Positions 52,890-61,904 of a stretch of 64,000 bases of DNA are shown piece by piece; the stretch's first letter is position 1, and every line of letters begins with the position of its first letter. Location: contig NZ_JALDYX010000004.1 of assembly GCF_024267675.1 (NCBI RefSeq), positions 173,537-237,536 of the forward strand. Direction: 5' to 3'. A program made the translations under genes and the position numbers. The DNA is from Marinobacterium sedimentorum (lineage in GTDB: Bacteria; Pseudomonadota; Gammaproteobacteria; Pseudomonadales; Balneatricaceae). The notes beneath the pieces are model-generated. The model had not been told where the DNA came from. It was given only the letters and a program-made list of their open reading frames with translations, and did not search any database.

Positions 52890-54161
52890 CTACGGGCTTT
52901 TAGCTTCACCCGTGACGGGCATTAGCGGCTCGCCATCCGCGTCCAGGAGCTGGTGATCGAACGCCGCCTGGAGACCGGTATCGTCCTCCATTTCCTCTTC
53001 GTGCCCATGGTCAAGGTGGCGTGGGTACAGCGGCGACAAGATCGCCACCAGGATGCCGATCGCAGAGAATATGGCAAAGGTATCGGCGTAGCCGAATTCA
53101 TTCACCAGAACGCCGACGACGGGCGAGCCGGCCGCCTGCCCGAGCGCGCAAGCCATGAATGGCAGTACCGGCCCCATCGACAGTCGGCCCGGCAACAGCC
53201 GGATACCGGTCATCAGATAGAGCCCCGTCAGACTCATATAGGCCAGGCCGAAGACCAGCGCGGAAAATGTCGCGAGCGCTATCTGACCGGGGCTGGCGGC
53301 GAGCAATGCCAGGCTCGCGGACAGCATTGTCAGCATCAATGCGTGCGTGATGGGTGGGTTGTTGCGGTCGGCCAGGTCGGCCACCACGGCACCTCCGAGA
53401 CCGGCGATGCCAACCGCTAGCCACAACCACCCGGTTGCGCTGGGCGGCAGGGCGCCGAGGGTGGTCATCAGGTCGGGCGCGAAGATCCAGTATGCCGAGG
53501 CGACGAAGCCCATCACGAATGCAAACAGCGAGAGCCTGAATAGACGCGACCACTGCAGGGTGCTGATCGGAGGCGGCGGCGCTGCGTCCGTCGGCGTGAT
53601 CCGCGACACAGAGGGGATAAAGTACCACGCGGCAACCATCCCGATGCCCGCCATAACGGCAAAGGACAGGTAAGCGAAACGCCAGGCGCCGGCTAGGAAC
53701 AGAACCGACGGTACCGCAACGGCCACGCCAATGCTGGTACCCGCGTTCATGACCGCGCTTACGCGTCCGTGCAGCGAGCGTTTCACCAGCGCCTGCATGG
53801 CGGCCGTGAGCGCCGGCATCATCAGGCCGGTGCAGATCCCGCAAGCGAACACGCCTGCGCCGAGCGATAGAGCGTCAGAGGCCTGGCTGATCAGCGCCAG
53901 ACCGCCGACGGCAAAACCACCGGACAGCACCGCCGTGTTGCGGGCACCGAGGCGATCGGCGGTGAACGGCGCGACCAGCGTGGCCAGCAAGAAACTAATG
54001 AGCGGCAGCGCGCCGATGATGCCGATCACGTACGGCGTTAGTTCCAGCTCGGCGCGAATAGGGGGCACGAAGAGCCCGAAGGCGAAGCGCGCGAGCCCGT
54101 AACTGATCGCGACCAGCGCTGCACCGAACAGCGCAAACCCAGTGCTGGAAAGAGATTTCAT
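52890..54161 (-). CDS. MFS transporter (YbfB/YjiJ-like)
   Basis: A 423-residue membrane protein with about twelve helices. LARFAFGLFVPPIRAELELTPYVIGIIGALPLISFLLATLVAPFTADRLGAR, read in parts, gives helices 1-2 and the MFS loop motif DRLGAR. The acidic HGHEEEMEDDTG tail is cytoplasmic. The start at 54161 follows GGGGG about 9 bases upstream; the TTG frame start at 54179 is unlikely. Substrate is unknown. Confidence 0.85.
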   Translation of the reverse strand: MKSLSSTGFALFGAALVAISYGLARFAFGLFVPPIRAELELTPYVIGIIGALPLISFLLATLVAPFTADRLGARNTAVLSGGFAVGGLALISQASDALSLGAGVFACGICTGLMMPALTAAMQALVKRSLHGRVSAVMNAGTSIGVAVAVPSVLFLAGAWRFAYLSFAVMAGIGMVAAWYFIPSVSRITPTDAAPPPPISTLQWSRLFRLSLFAFVMGFVASAYWIFAPDLMTTLGALPPSATGWLWLAVGIAGLGGAVVADLADRNNPPITHALMLTMLSASLALLAASPGQIALATFSALVFGLAYMSLTGLYLMTGIRLLPGRLSMGPVLPFMACALGQAAGSPVVGVLVNEFGYADTFAIFSAIGILVAILSPLYPRHLDHGHEEEMEDDTGLQAAFDHQLLDADGEPLMPVTGEAKSP

Positions 54162-54575
54162 ACCGTTGCCCCCAGACAAGTATCGGGGATTCCGGTCCGT
54201 TCCGGTTCCAGGAGCCGTCCCTGCCGTGCAATGACCGCCCGTTGATGTTCGAAATCCGTATTTGCCCTGATCACCATGCAGCGCTCACATTAAAGGGGAC
54301 TGGCCCGGGAGTATTGACGAAGGAATACCTGATAATCCTTGGAACGGTATACCGACCTGGAAAGGAAGCAGGGTCAGGTGCCACACCCCGCGGTGAACGT
54401 TGATTTCGGCCTACGGCGACCCTCTCGCACGCCGGAAACCGGACACTCACAGCCTAGGAGTTCTACTGGCCGGATTCAAGCAGGCTTCCGATTATCCCGG
54501 TTCGCGCATCACCAAAGCTGGCACACGCGCCATGTCATTCAAAGGGTCCCTCCACATGGATGAGTAAAGGGCGAA
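54162..54575. other. Gene-free spacer
   Basis: No gene, terminator or family signature was recognised. Confidence 0.35.
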
Positions 54576-54902
54576 TTAACCACATGCCTTGACAGTCGCC
54601 AAAGCGTTCATTGGCCATCGGCCGGGTGTTGCCAGTGGCTGCAGCTGAGAAGATTCGTTCCGGCTGACCGCTGACCGCTGACCGCTGACCCGAGGGCGAG
54701 GCATCAGCGCCGCCAGCCGGTCGATGAATTTTATCGGGCTGAGGACCAGGTGGGTCCTGCTGTCGTCATACGGTGTTTTCAGGCCGACGATGACGAATCG
54801 TTTGGGTCTTGAACAACTGCGCAAGCGCCAAGTAACTTCATGCCCAATTGCCGTGACAGGGGGGCCAAGCTTGACGGAGGCGTCCATCTCAGTTCCCTGC
54901 AT
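54576..54902 (-). pseudogene. IS91-family transposase remnant
   Basis: The minus-strand frame reads KRFVIVGLKTPYDDSRTHLV, then LSPIKFIDRLAALMPRPRV, which is the conserved C-terminal segment of IS91/IS801-type Y2 transposases (LKTPYRDGTTHVVF, then the xLAALVPxPR segment). The rest is missing. Four tandem GCTGACC units at 54663-54690 lie within it. It adjoins the left edge of the duplicated demethylase segment. Confidence 0.55.
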
Positions 54903-54929
54903 GCGCCTTAACCTCTGCCTATTTAGCTT

Positions 54930-56346
54930 CGGAAAATTCTGCCGCAGAGCCGGTTTTAGGGCATGGCGCCGGGTGGTCGAGCGTACGCTTATTTGGCGCT
55001 ATTCGGTGCCAAATCTGGCTTTAGTCTAAACGGTCCAAAGTGCATAGAAAAATAGTCCTATTATCCATTTTTGTCGCCTCCGTTTAGGCCCCGATTTCGG
55101 AAAGTTTCTCATATCATTCCCTTGTCATGTGTTTTTAGCGCTGCGTAATGTCACGACTAGGGACGCGATCGCACAATAAGAGGAAAAAGAAATGGGTAAG
55201 CAAGAACAAAAAGAATTTGGCTTTGGAACACAAATCCGTAAATCTCCTTATTTCGACGCAACCGTGCGCTGGGGTGCCAACGGGTTCTCTGTGTATAACC
55301 ACATGTATATCCCGCGCGATTTCGGTAATCCCGAGCAAAATTTCTGGAACCTGGTAAACGACGCAATTCTCTGCGATGTTGCGGTAGAACGTCAGGTCGA
55401 GATTACTGGCCCTGATGCCGCACAATTCGTTCAGATGCTTACTCCTCGGGATCTTTCAAAATGTGCAGTCGGTCAGTGCAAGTATGTGCTGATCACAAAT
55501 GCTGAAGGCGGAATTCTGAACGATCCGATCCTGCTTCGTCTTGAAGAAAACCGCTTCTGGATCTCTCTGGCTGACAGCGATATTTTGCTGTGGGCGCAGG
55601 GTGTCGCTGTCAACTCTGGACTGGATGTGCAGATCCGCGAACCGGATGTGTCTCCGCTTCAGCTGCAGGGTCCGAAGTCCGGAGAAATCATGAAGGCACT
55701 GTTCGGTGAAAGCATTACCGATCTGCGCTACTACTGGCTGCGCGAGTATGACCTTGACGGTATTCCTCTGATCATTTCTCGGACCGGCTGGTCTAGCGAA
55801 CTGGGCTATGAGCTCTATTTGCAGGATGCTTCGAAGGGTGACGAGTTGTGGGAAAAGATCATGGCTGCAGGTGCTCCGTTTGGTCTTAAACCAGGTCATA
55901 CGTCGACAATTCGCCGTATTGAAGGCGGAATGCTGTCCTACCACGCCGATATGGACATCAATACCAATCCATATGAACTGGGTCTTGATCGGCTGGTTGA
56001 GCTGGATATGGAAGCTGACTTCATTGGTAAGGCTGCCCTCAAACGTATCCGTGAAGAAGGTGTATCCCGCAAGCAGATTGGTCTGGTGATCGACGGAGCG
56101 GCACTGTCGGGTCCAAACACCAAATTCTGGGTGCTGGAAAAAGACGGTGAGAGCGTGGGCAGGGTCACTTCTGCCGTGTTCTCTCCGCGTCTGGAGCAGA
56201 ACATTGCGCTGGCCATGGTTAGCGCGGATTTTGCGGTGCTTGGGATGACCTTCGACGTTGATATGCCTAATGGGAAAAGAACAGCCACAGTGGTCGAAAG
56301 GCCGTTCTTTGATCCTAACAAGAAAATCGCGGCGACTTAATCTTAG
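54930..56346 (+). repeat. Long direct repeat, copy 1 (demethylase gene plus promoter)
   Basis: About 1.4 kb including roughly 260 bases of upstream DNA is repeated nearly identically at 59000-60415, offset about 4069 bases. Similarity begins near GGAAAATTCTGC and ends just past the stop codon. The coding parts differ at only four residues. The upstream part carries a candidate promoter, TTGTCA at 55122 and TAATGT at 55146 with 18 bases between. Confidence 0.9.
55192..56340 (+). CDS. GcvT/DmdA-family THF-dependent demethylase, copy 1
   Basis: A 382-residue protein of the glycine-cleavage T/DMSP-demethylase family. VYNHMYIPRDFGNP, DVAVERQVEITGPDAAQFVQ, LTPRDLSKCAVGQCKYVLIT and SPLQLQGPKSGEIM resemble DmdA. 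It should transfer a methyl group from a donor such as DMSP, a betaine or a methylamine to tetrahydrofolate. purU, metF-like and folD genes nearby would oxidise the methyl-THF. AGAGGAAAAAG precedes the ATG. Copy 2 at 59261 differs at four residues. The true methyl donor is unknown. Confidence 0.85.
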   Translation: MGKQEQKEFGFGTQIRKSPYFDATVRWGANGFSVYNHMYIPRDFGNPEQNFWNLVNDAILCDVAVERQVEITGPDAAQFVQMLTPRDLSKCAVGQCKYVLITNAEGGILNDPILLRLEENRFWISLADSDILLWAQGVAVNSGLDVQIREPDVSPLQLQGPKSGEIMKALFGESITDLRYYWLREYDLDGIPLIISRTGWSSELGYELYLQDASKGDELWEKIMAAGAPFGLKPGHTSTIRRIEGGMLSYHADMDINTNPYELGLDRLVELDMEADFIGKAALKRIREEGVSRKQIGLVIDGAALSGPNTKFWVLEKDGESVGRVTSAVFSPRLEQNIALAMVSADFAVLGMTFDVDMPNGKRTATVVERPFFDPNKKIAAT

Positions 56347-56477
56347 TACCTATAAGAACAATTATTAAAAGGTTTTCAGTCCAAGGCGTCTCAGTAGATA
56401 TTTGAGGTTGGGTTATCCAACACCAATATCTACTGAAGCCTAAGCTAGCGAATGAATTGATTAAAGGACCAAGTGTT

Positions 56478-57350
56478 ATGAACGCAAATGAAAAAACCTA
56501 TATCCTTAGCGGAAGCTCAGCTAGCAAACTGGGTGTGCTCGATCTGATAATCGGATGCTTGTATAAGCATGAGTGTTATGCGTATGAAATACACACTTTT
56601 GACGACGATGATGTTGAGCGGTTCTTCTTCCGTGTAGAGTTCCGTTACATAGGTGCCGGTGAGTTGGCTGAAGAAAGCCTGCGGAGCCAGTTTGGTGACC
56701 GGGCTGCAGCCTTTGACGCCGAATGGGATCTGCGGGATTCGTCGACTCCGGACAAGCTGGTTATTCTCGTATCAAAGTATGATCACTGTCTGCAGGATAT
56801 TCTGCATCGTCACAGTATCGGCGCACTCAATATCGAGATTCCGGCTATCATATCCAACCATCCGGACCTGAAAAGGCTGGCTGAGTGGTACCATATCCCG
56901 TATTACCACCTGCCCATTACTGCGGACACCAAACCGCAGCAGGAAGCCGAGATGTGGGATATCATCCAGAAGGTCGATGCCGATTTGGTTGTGCTGGCTC
57001 GCTACATGCAGGTACTGTCCGACGATATGTGCAAAAAACTGCACGGACGTGCCATCAATATCCACCACTCGCTGCTGCCGGGATTCAAAGGCGCAAAGCC
57101 TTATCATCAGGCCTATGACAAAGGGGTGAAGCTGGTAGGGGCCACCGCACATTACGTAAGTAAAGACCTGGACGAAGGTCCGATCATCACCCAGGGAGTG
57201 GAGCCGGTGGATCACACCTATACGCCGGAACGCCTGGTAGCAAAAGGACGTGATACTGAGCGCCTTGCACTGGCAAAGGCGATTAAGTTGCATGTTGAGC
57301 GACGCTGTTTCGTCAATGGCAAAAAAACGGTTGTCTTCCCGGGACACTAA
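56478..57350 (+). CDS. purU: Formyltetrahydrofolate deformylase PurU
   Basis: A 290-residue enzyme releasing formate from 10-formyl-THF. The N-terminal 90 residues are ACT-like. The formyltransferase core carries the catalytic set Asn194 and His196 (INIHHSLLPGF) and the Asp in DLDEGPIIT near 232. AAAGGA precedes the ATG at 56478. It lies 138 bases after demethylase copy 1 on the same strand and closes the C1 oxidation route. Confidence 0.93.
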   Translation: MNANEKTYILSGSSASKLGVLDLIIGCLYKHECYAYEIHTFDDDDVERFFFRVEFRYIGAGELAEESLRSQFGDRAAAFDAEWDLRDSSTPDKLVILVSKYDHCLQDILHRHSIGALNIEIPAIISNHPDLKRLAEWYHIPYYHLPITADTKPQQEAEMWDIIQKVDADLVVLARYMQVLSDDMCKKLHGRAINIHHSLLPGFKGAKPYHQAYDKGVKLVGATAHYVSKDLDEGPIITQGVEPVDHTYTPERLVAKGRDTERLALAKAIKLHVERRCFVNGKKTVVFPGH

Positions 57351-57441
57351 GAAACCTGCGAATAAGCCCCGCAGAGGACAACCTGGACTTGTGCGAAGGT
57401 TCCCTAACCTTCGCTTCAATGCCGTGTTCCTCTAAATCTGC

Positions 57442-57480
57442 AAGCGGATCGCTCTTGTAATCGAGTGATCCGCTTTTGTT
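57442..57480 (+). terminator. Terminator after purU
   Basis: AAGCGGATC at 57442-57450 pairs with GATCCGCTT at 57467-57475, extended inward by four further pairs including one G-T. A T-rich tail (TTGTT) follows. Confidence 0.75.
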
Positions 57481-57497
57481 CAATGAGGGGGCCGATT

Positions 57498-58130
57498 TTG
57501 ACTACGTTAAATGTACTGATCGCTGATCGTTCACCAACCTACCGCCTGGGTGTTCAGATCGCGCTGCAAAACGCCGGTTTGGATTGTACCTGTTGCGAGG
57601 TAGAGGCATGGAATGAGGTGCAAGCAACCTTGGCGCGCGTCCAAAGCACGGATTTGCTGGTATTGGACGCTTGTCTGCCGGAGCTAGGCCATTTTCGGCA
57701 ACTAGAAAGGTTGCTGGCCAGTCACGTTGAGCTGCCTGTACTGATTCTGACCGATCTGGTGAGCACCAATTTTGTACGCAAAGCGTATCTCAGTGGCGCT
57801 AGTGGTGTGATACTGAAGTCCTCATCGTTGGAGACGCTGAGTGAAGCCCTGTCCTCAGTACTCAAGGGCAGCTTCTTGCACCCCGAAAAAGATAAACGCT
57901 ACTGGGTTAACACTCCAGGCCGGGAGTACTTGGTGGATAGGTTAACCCTGCTGTCCGAGAAGGAGAAGTGCGTGCTCAACCACCTCAAATATGGTTTGAG
58001 TAATAAACAGATCGGCCTTCAGCTGTGCCTGACGGAGAGCACAATCAAGAGCCATCTCTCCAGTATCTACCGCAAACTGGACGTGTATAACCGTACCCGT
58101 CTGGCAATGAGCATCCAGCAGATAGTATGA
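57498..58130 (+). CDS. LuxR/NarL-type response regulator
   Basis: A 210-residue regulator with an N-terminal receiver domain (VLIADRSPTYRLGVQ, phospho-acceptor Asp in LLVLDACLPE, Lys in GVILKSSS) and a C-terminal LuxR helix-turn-helix (SEKEKCVLNHLKYGLSNKQIGLQLCLTESTIKSHLSSIYRKL in parts). The TTG at 57498 has GAGGGG 7 bases upstream; ATG at 57483 is the alternative. No histidine kinase is adjacent. Its place between the two demethylase copies suggests it regulates the C1 module. Confidence 0.82.
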   Translation: MTTLNVLIADRSPTYRLGVQIALQNAGLDCTCCEVEAWNEVQATLARVQSTDLLVLDACLPELGHFRQLERLLASHVELPVLILTDLVSTNFVRKAYLSGASGVILKSSSLETLSEALSSVLKGSFLHPEKDKRYWVNTPGREYLVDRLTLLSEKEKCVLNHLKYGLSNKQIGLQLCLTESTIKSHLSSIYRKLDVYNRTRLAMSIQQIV

Positions 58131-58998
58131 GCCGGCATCGAAAGCGACGGCCTACTATAGTGACGCCGTTTCTAAAGACTTGGGATTTTTTCAAGGCTCA
58201 GGTACCGAGCTATTAAATTTCCGGATACGACATGGTGTCTGGCGCTGTTTCCTGTACTTTCCCTTCTTCGCTTTTCTCTAGCGAGATTCATCTCACTGTC
58301 TTTATTCATGGTCTAGGCTCTTGCCCTGTTCCTGTAGGACGTTCGTTTCAGCTCAATCCCTAAATTAATAAATGAGTGGCGAGTTTTGAATCCTATATTG
58401 ATGGGTAGTTGCCCGTCTATGTTTAAAGACAGTTATCATTCTAGCGTAGTAATTTTCCAGGCGATTCAATTAGCTGGCTTCGGCGTGTCTCCATTCGCTA
58501 CCGAAATTTGTGTGAGGTGATGGCAGAACGTAGTGCGCGTAGAGCTATCAACGAACCGGCACTGGATTATTAAATTAGCCGAGATTGAACTTTACCTCCC
58601 CCCTGAAAAAGGGCAGTACAGACAAGCACGATCCGTGCAGCCAAGTGCGTAAATTTTCCAGTCCCATGGCTAAATGTGCCTTATGGAACCTGCGAACCGG
58701 ACTCTTTGTTGCCGCTTCTCGACAGGCCACCAGCATGCCTTCGAAACGGCGCCTCGATTCCGGTCCGCGCTGCAAGCCCGAGCCTCATTGGGACTTATTC
58801 GCAGGTTCCGTAGCGAACAAGTCCCATTTATCCTCTGCGAGCCATGAAGCGCACAGCTGCAAGTGATGCGGCACTCCGACGCTGTGCGCCGGTACCCTAA
58901 TGGGCACTTTGGCCTAGTCCGTTTCAAGCACTGCAACGCTGCGGACGCATGCTTCCGGGCCCGCCCTGCGGGTTCCTTAGCCCCAGCCTGTAAATCTC
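58131..58998. other. Gene-free region with an imperfect hairpin
   Basis: No convincing gene is visible; frames of 88-93 codons on both strands lack support. GGGACTTATTCGC at 58790-58802 pairs with GCGAACAAGTCCC at 58813-58825 (12 of 13). GAACCTGCGAA near 58686 is also repeated in inverted form near 58797. These nested inverted repeats suggest a decayed mobile segment at the left edge of the second long repeat. Confidence 0.35.
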
Positions 58999-60415
58999 CT
59001 GGAAATTCTGCAGCAGAATCGGTTTTAGGGCATGGCGTTGGGTGGTCGAGCGTACGCCTATTTGGCGCTATTCGGTCCCATTTCTGGCTTTAGTCTAAAC
59101 GGTCCAAAGGGCACAGAAAAATAGTCCTGTTATCCATTTTTGTCGCCTCCGTTTAGGACCCGCTTTCGGCCGGTTTCTCATATCATTCCCTTGTCATGTG
59201 TTTTTAGCGCTGCGTAATGCCACGACTAGGGACGCAATCGCACAATAAGAGGACCAAGAAATGGGTAAGCAAGAACAAAAAGAATTTGGCTTTGGAACAC
59301 AAATCCGTAAATCTCCTTATTTCGACGCAACCGTGCGCTGGGGTGCCAACGGGTTCTCTGTGTATAACCACATGTATATCCCGCGCGATTTCGGTAATCC
59401 CGAACAAAATTTCTGGAACCTGGTAAACGACGCAATTCTCTGCGATGTTGCGGTAGAACGTCAGGTCGAGATTACTGGCCCTGATGCCGCACAATTCGTT
59501 CAGATGCTTACTCCTCGGGATCTTTCAAAATGTGCAGTCGGTCAGTGCAAGTATGTGCTGATCACAAATGCTGAAGGCGGAATTCTGAACGATCCGATCC
59601 TGCTTCGTCTTGAAGAAAACCGCTTCTGGATCTCTCTGGCTGACAGCGATATTTTGCTGTGGGCGCAGGGTGTCGCTGTCAACTCTGGACTGGATGTGCA
59701 GATCCGCGAACCGGATGTGTCTCCGCTTCAGCTGCAGGGTCCGAAGTCCGGAGAAATCATGAAGGCACTGTTCGGTGATAGCATTACCGATCTGCGCTAC
59801 TACTGGCTGCGCGAGTATGACCTTGACGGTATTCCTCTGATCATTTCTCGGACCGGCTGGTCTAGCGAACTGGGCTATGAGCTCTATTTGCAGGATGCTT
59901 CGAAGGGTGACGAGTTGTGGGAAAAGATCATGGCTGCAGGTGCTCCATTTGGTCTTAAACCAGGCCATACGTCGACAATTCGCCGTATTGAAGGCGGAAT
60001 GCTGTCCTACCACGCCGATATGGACATCAATACCAATCCATATGAACTGGGTCTTGATCGGCTGGTTGAGCTGGATATGGAAGCTGACTTCATTGGTAAG
60101 GCTGCCCTCAAACGTATCCGTGAAGAAGGTGTATCCCGCAAGCAGATTGGTCTGGTGATCGACGGAGCGGTACTGTCGGGTCCAAACACCAAATTCTGGG
60201 TGCTGGAAAAAGACGGCGAGTGCGTGGGCAGGGTTACTTCTGCCGTGTTCTCTCCGCGTCTGGAGCAGAACATTGCGCTGGCCATGGTTAGCGCGGATTT
60301 TGCGGTGCTTGGGACGACCTTCGACGTTGATATGCCTAATGGGAAAAGAACAGCCACTGTGGTCGAAAGGCCGTTCTTTGACCCTAACAAGAAAATCGCG
60401 GCGACTTGATCTTAG
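58999..60415 (+). repeat. Long direct repeat, copy 2
   Basis: Counterpart of 54930-56346, beginning at GGAAATTCTGC near 59001 and ending after the stop codon of the second demethylase gene. The upstream promoter-like pair is conserved. Confidence 0.9.
59261..60409 (+). CDS. GcvT/DmdA-family THF-dependent demethylase, copy 2
   Basis: A 382-residue protein differing from copy 1 at four positions: Glu to Asp in FGESITD, Ala to Val in DGAALSG, Ser to Cys in GESVGRV and Met to Thr in LGMTFD. Both frames are intact. The ribosome region differs slightly (AGAGGACCAAG here). It is followed by a terminator and then by a structured leader for the metF-like gene. Dosage or differential regulation could explain retention of both copies. 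Confidence 0.85.
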   Translation: MGKQEQKEFGFGTQIRKSPYFDATVRWGANGFSVYNHMYIPRDFGNPEQNFWNLVNDAILCDVAVERQVEITGPDAAQFVQMLTPRDLSKCAVGQCKYVLITNAEGGILNDPILLRLEENRFWISLADSDILLWAQGVAVNSGLDVQIREPDVSPLQLQGPKSGEIMKALFGDSITDLRYYWLREYDLDGIPLIISRTGWSSELGYELYLQDASKGDELWEKIMAAGAPFGLKPGHTSTIRRIEGGMLSYHADMDINTNPYELGLDRLVELDMEADFIGKAALKRIREEGVSRKQIGLVIDGAVLSGPNTKFWVLEKDGECVGRVTSAVFSPRLEQNIALAMVSADFAVLGTTFDVDMPNGKRTATVVERPFFDPNKKIAAT

Positions 60416-60424
60416 CAAGCAAAA

Positions 60425-60463
60425 AGCACGGTGATAGTACGCTATCACCGCAGGCTCTTTTTT
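60425..60463 (+). terminator. Terminator after demethylase copy 2
   Basis: CGGTGATAG, TACG loop, CTATCACCG, then a short spacer and six T. It separates the demethylase transcript from the leader RNA that follows. Confidence 0.85.
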
Positions 60464-60502
60464 GTGCACGCGCTTCGGCCAGAGCCTTCAATAAAGCTGG
60501 CA

Positions 60503-60740
60503 GGGGTTATTAACCCGGAGGGTTAATACATGAAACAGGGATGTTTCATCATTGACCGTAGGTCAATGCGAACGCCAGAAAAACCAGCATGTCCACGCAC
60601 CTGCGCCCGTTTTGATGGCGTGACGGGCAAATAGGGAGGGAACCTATTTGTCAGCCAGATTAATAGTTTTAGCAAAAAGCTAAGGGTGGTATCGCGCCGA
60701 AAGGCTAGAGAACACCCCGTGTGCCTGCGCACACATTGAA
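60503..60740 (+). ncRNA. Structured leader RNA with GGA-loop hairpins (candidate CsrA/RsmA-controlled UTR)
   Basis: At least six local hairpins stand in series before the metF-like gene. They are TATTAACCC/GGGTTAATA with a GGA loop (60508-60528); ATGAAAC/GTTTCAT with loop AGGGAT (60530-60549); CATTGACC/GGTCAATG (60550-60568); CAAATAGG/CCTATTTG with loop GAGGGAA (60628-60650); TTAGC/GCTAA (60669-60683); and GGGTG/CACCC enclosing GCC-GAAA-GGC (60684-60717). AAACAGGGATGT at 60534-60545 matches 11 of 12 positions of the CsrA consensus RUACARGGAUGU. A terminator directly upstream means it has its own promoter. It could be a 5' UTR or a separate small RNA. Confidence 0.55.
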
Positions 60741-60788
60741 ATTATAAAAACAGAGCCTGGCCGACCGCCAGCAGACAGGAGAGGTTTT

Positions 60789-61718
60789 ATGGGGTTGTTC
60801 TCTTTTCTTACTAAATCCACAGACGCCAGCAAAGAGGGGCAGGCCCCCCGTCTACTGGAGAGCATCCTTCGCGGCTATTCGATCGAGGTCATGCCGCGGA
60901 CTGCCGAGAAGGTGGAGAGTTTTCGGGACATCCTGCCTGCAGGTACCCGCGTCTATATAGCGCATATCGACGGAACACCGATCGAAGATATGGTCCGAAC
61001 CGCTCGTCGCCTGGCCGATGAGGGGTTCCCGGTGATGCCACATTTTCCTGCCCGTGTCATCAAGGACCGTGCTGAACTGGCTAATTGGATCGCCCAGTAT
61101 CAGGGCGAGGCGGGAGTAAAACAGGCACTCCTCCTCGGTGGCGGCCTCACCACTCCGGCTGGCGAATTCGAAAGTTCCATTCAGCTGATCGAGAGTGGAC
61201 TCTTTAATGACTTCGAGCATCTGCACGTTGCTGGCCATCCTGAGGGGAACCGCGATATCGATCCCGATGGTTCCGACAAGATGGTAATGCAGGCCCTGAA
61301 ATGGAAACGGGCTTTTTCCGAGCGGACCGATGCGAAGTTAGCGATCACTACCCAGTTCTGTTTTGAAGCCGCGCCGGTGATCTCCTGGGCCAACCGGCTC
61401 GCGGCCGAGGGGATTGATCTGCCAATCCACATGGGCCTGTCCGGCCCAGCCAAGCTCCAGACCCTGATGAAATATGCTTTGTCTTGCGGCGTAGGTCCCA
61501 GCATGCGGGTGCTGCAACGCCGGGCTAAGGATGTAACTAAGTTACTTCTGCCCTACGAGCCTACCGATATATTGCTTGAACTCGCTGCTTACAAAGAGCG
61601 CAACCCGGGCTTCGGCGTTGAGCAGGTGCATTTCTTCCCGCTGGGCGGTATTACAGCCAATGCGAATTGGGTTACCGAACATGGCGGGGCTGCAGGTCGG
61701 CCCGCCTCGGCAGCGTAA
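60789..61718 (+). CDS. Methylenetetrahydrofolate reductase-like protein
   Basis: A 309-residue TIM-barrel protein of the MetF family. ESILRGYSIEVMPRTAEKVE near residue 24, LLLGGGLTTPAGEFESS, HVAGHPEGNRDIDPDGSDKM and ITTQFCFEAAPVISWANRLA (the flavin-site region in MetF) are the recognisable segments. It differs from housekeeping MetF and matches the paralogue seen beside THF-dependent demethylases, where it would oxidise methyl-THF to methylene-THF. AGGAGAGG precedes the start and could itself be part of a CsrA site. Confidence 0.8.
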   Translation: MGLFSFLTKSTDASKEGQAPRLLESILRGYSIEVMPRTAEKVESFRDILPAGTRVYIAHIDGTPIEDMVRTARRLADEGFPVMPHFPARVIKDRAELANWIAQYQGEAGVKQALLLGGGLTTPAGEFESSIQLIESGLFNDFEHLHVAGHPEGNRDIDPDGSDKMVMQALKWKRAFSERTDAKLAITTQFCFEAAPVISWANRLAAEGIDLPIHMGLSGPAKLQTLMKYALSCGVGPSMRVLQRRAKDVTKLLLPYEPTDILLELAAYKERNPGFGVEQVHFFPLGGITANANWVTEHGGAAGRPASAA

Positions 61719-61840
61719 AGATAGGAAATAGCAAACAGTACTGGAACCCCTAAATAGACTCCTGTTTGTTTTTTCGTGGCTGAGCAACCGCAGCTGTTTT
61801 GCGAAGCTGCCCTGCATAAGTAAAACAACAATGAATATAA

Positions 61841-61884
61841 ACGCGCCGACTTTAGAGGTTGTTAACCTTTTTCAGACGGCGCGT
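61841..61884 (+). promoter_or_regulatory. Long leader hairpin before folD
   Basis: ACGCGCCG at 61841-61848 pairs with CGGCGCGT at 61877-61884, and inside them AGGTT pairs with AACCT around a GTT loop. The structure ends 8 bases before the AAGGAG ribosome site of folD, so it could affect translation or act as a stabiliser or weak terminator. Confidence 0.5.
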
Positions 61885-61904
61885 AAACTAATAAGGAGAC
61901 AGAC

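Noticed and set aside
60683..60696. AGGGTGGTATCGCG, 13 of 14 matches to the T-box core
   Set aside because: The downstream partner strand and stem I/specifier features of a T-box are absent. The GGGTG pairs with CACCC in a different hairpin, and T-boxes are not expected upstream of this gene in a gammaproteobacterium. Noted as a chance match within the structured leader.
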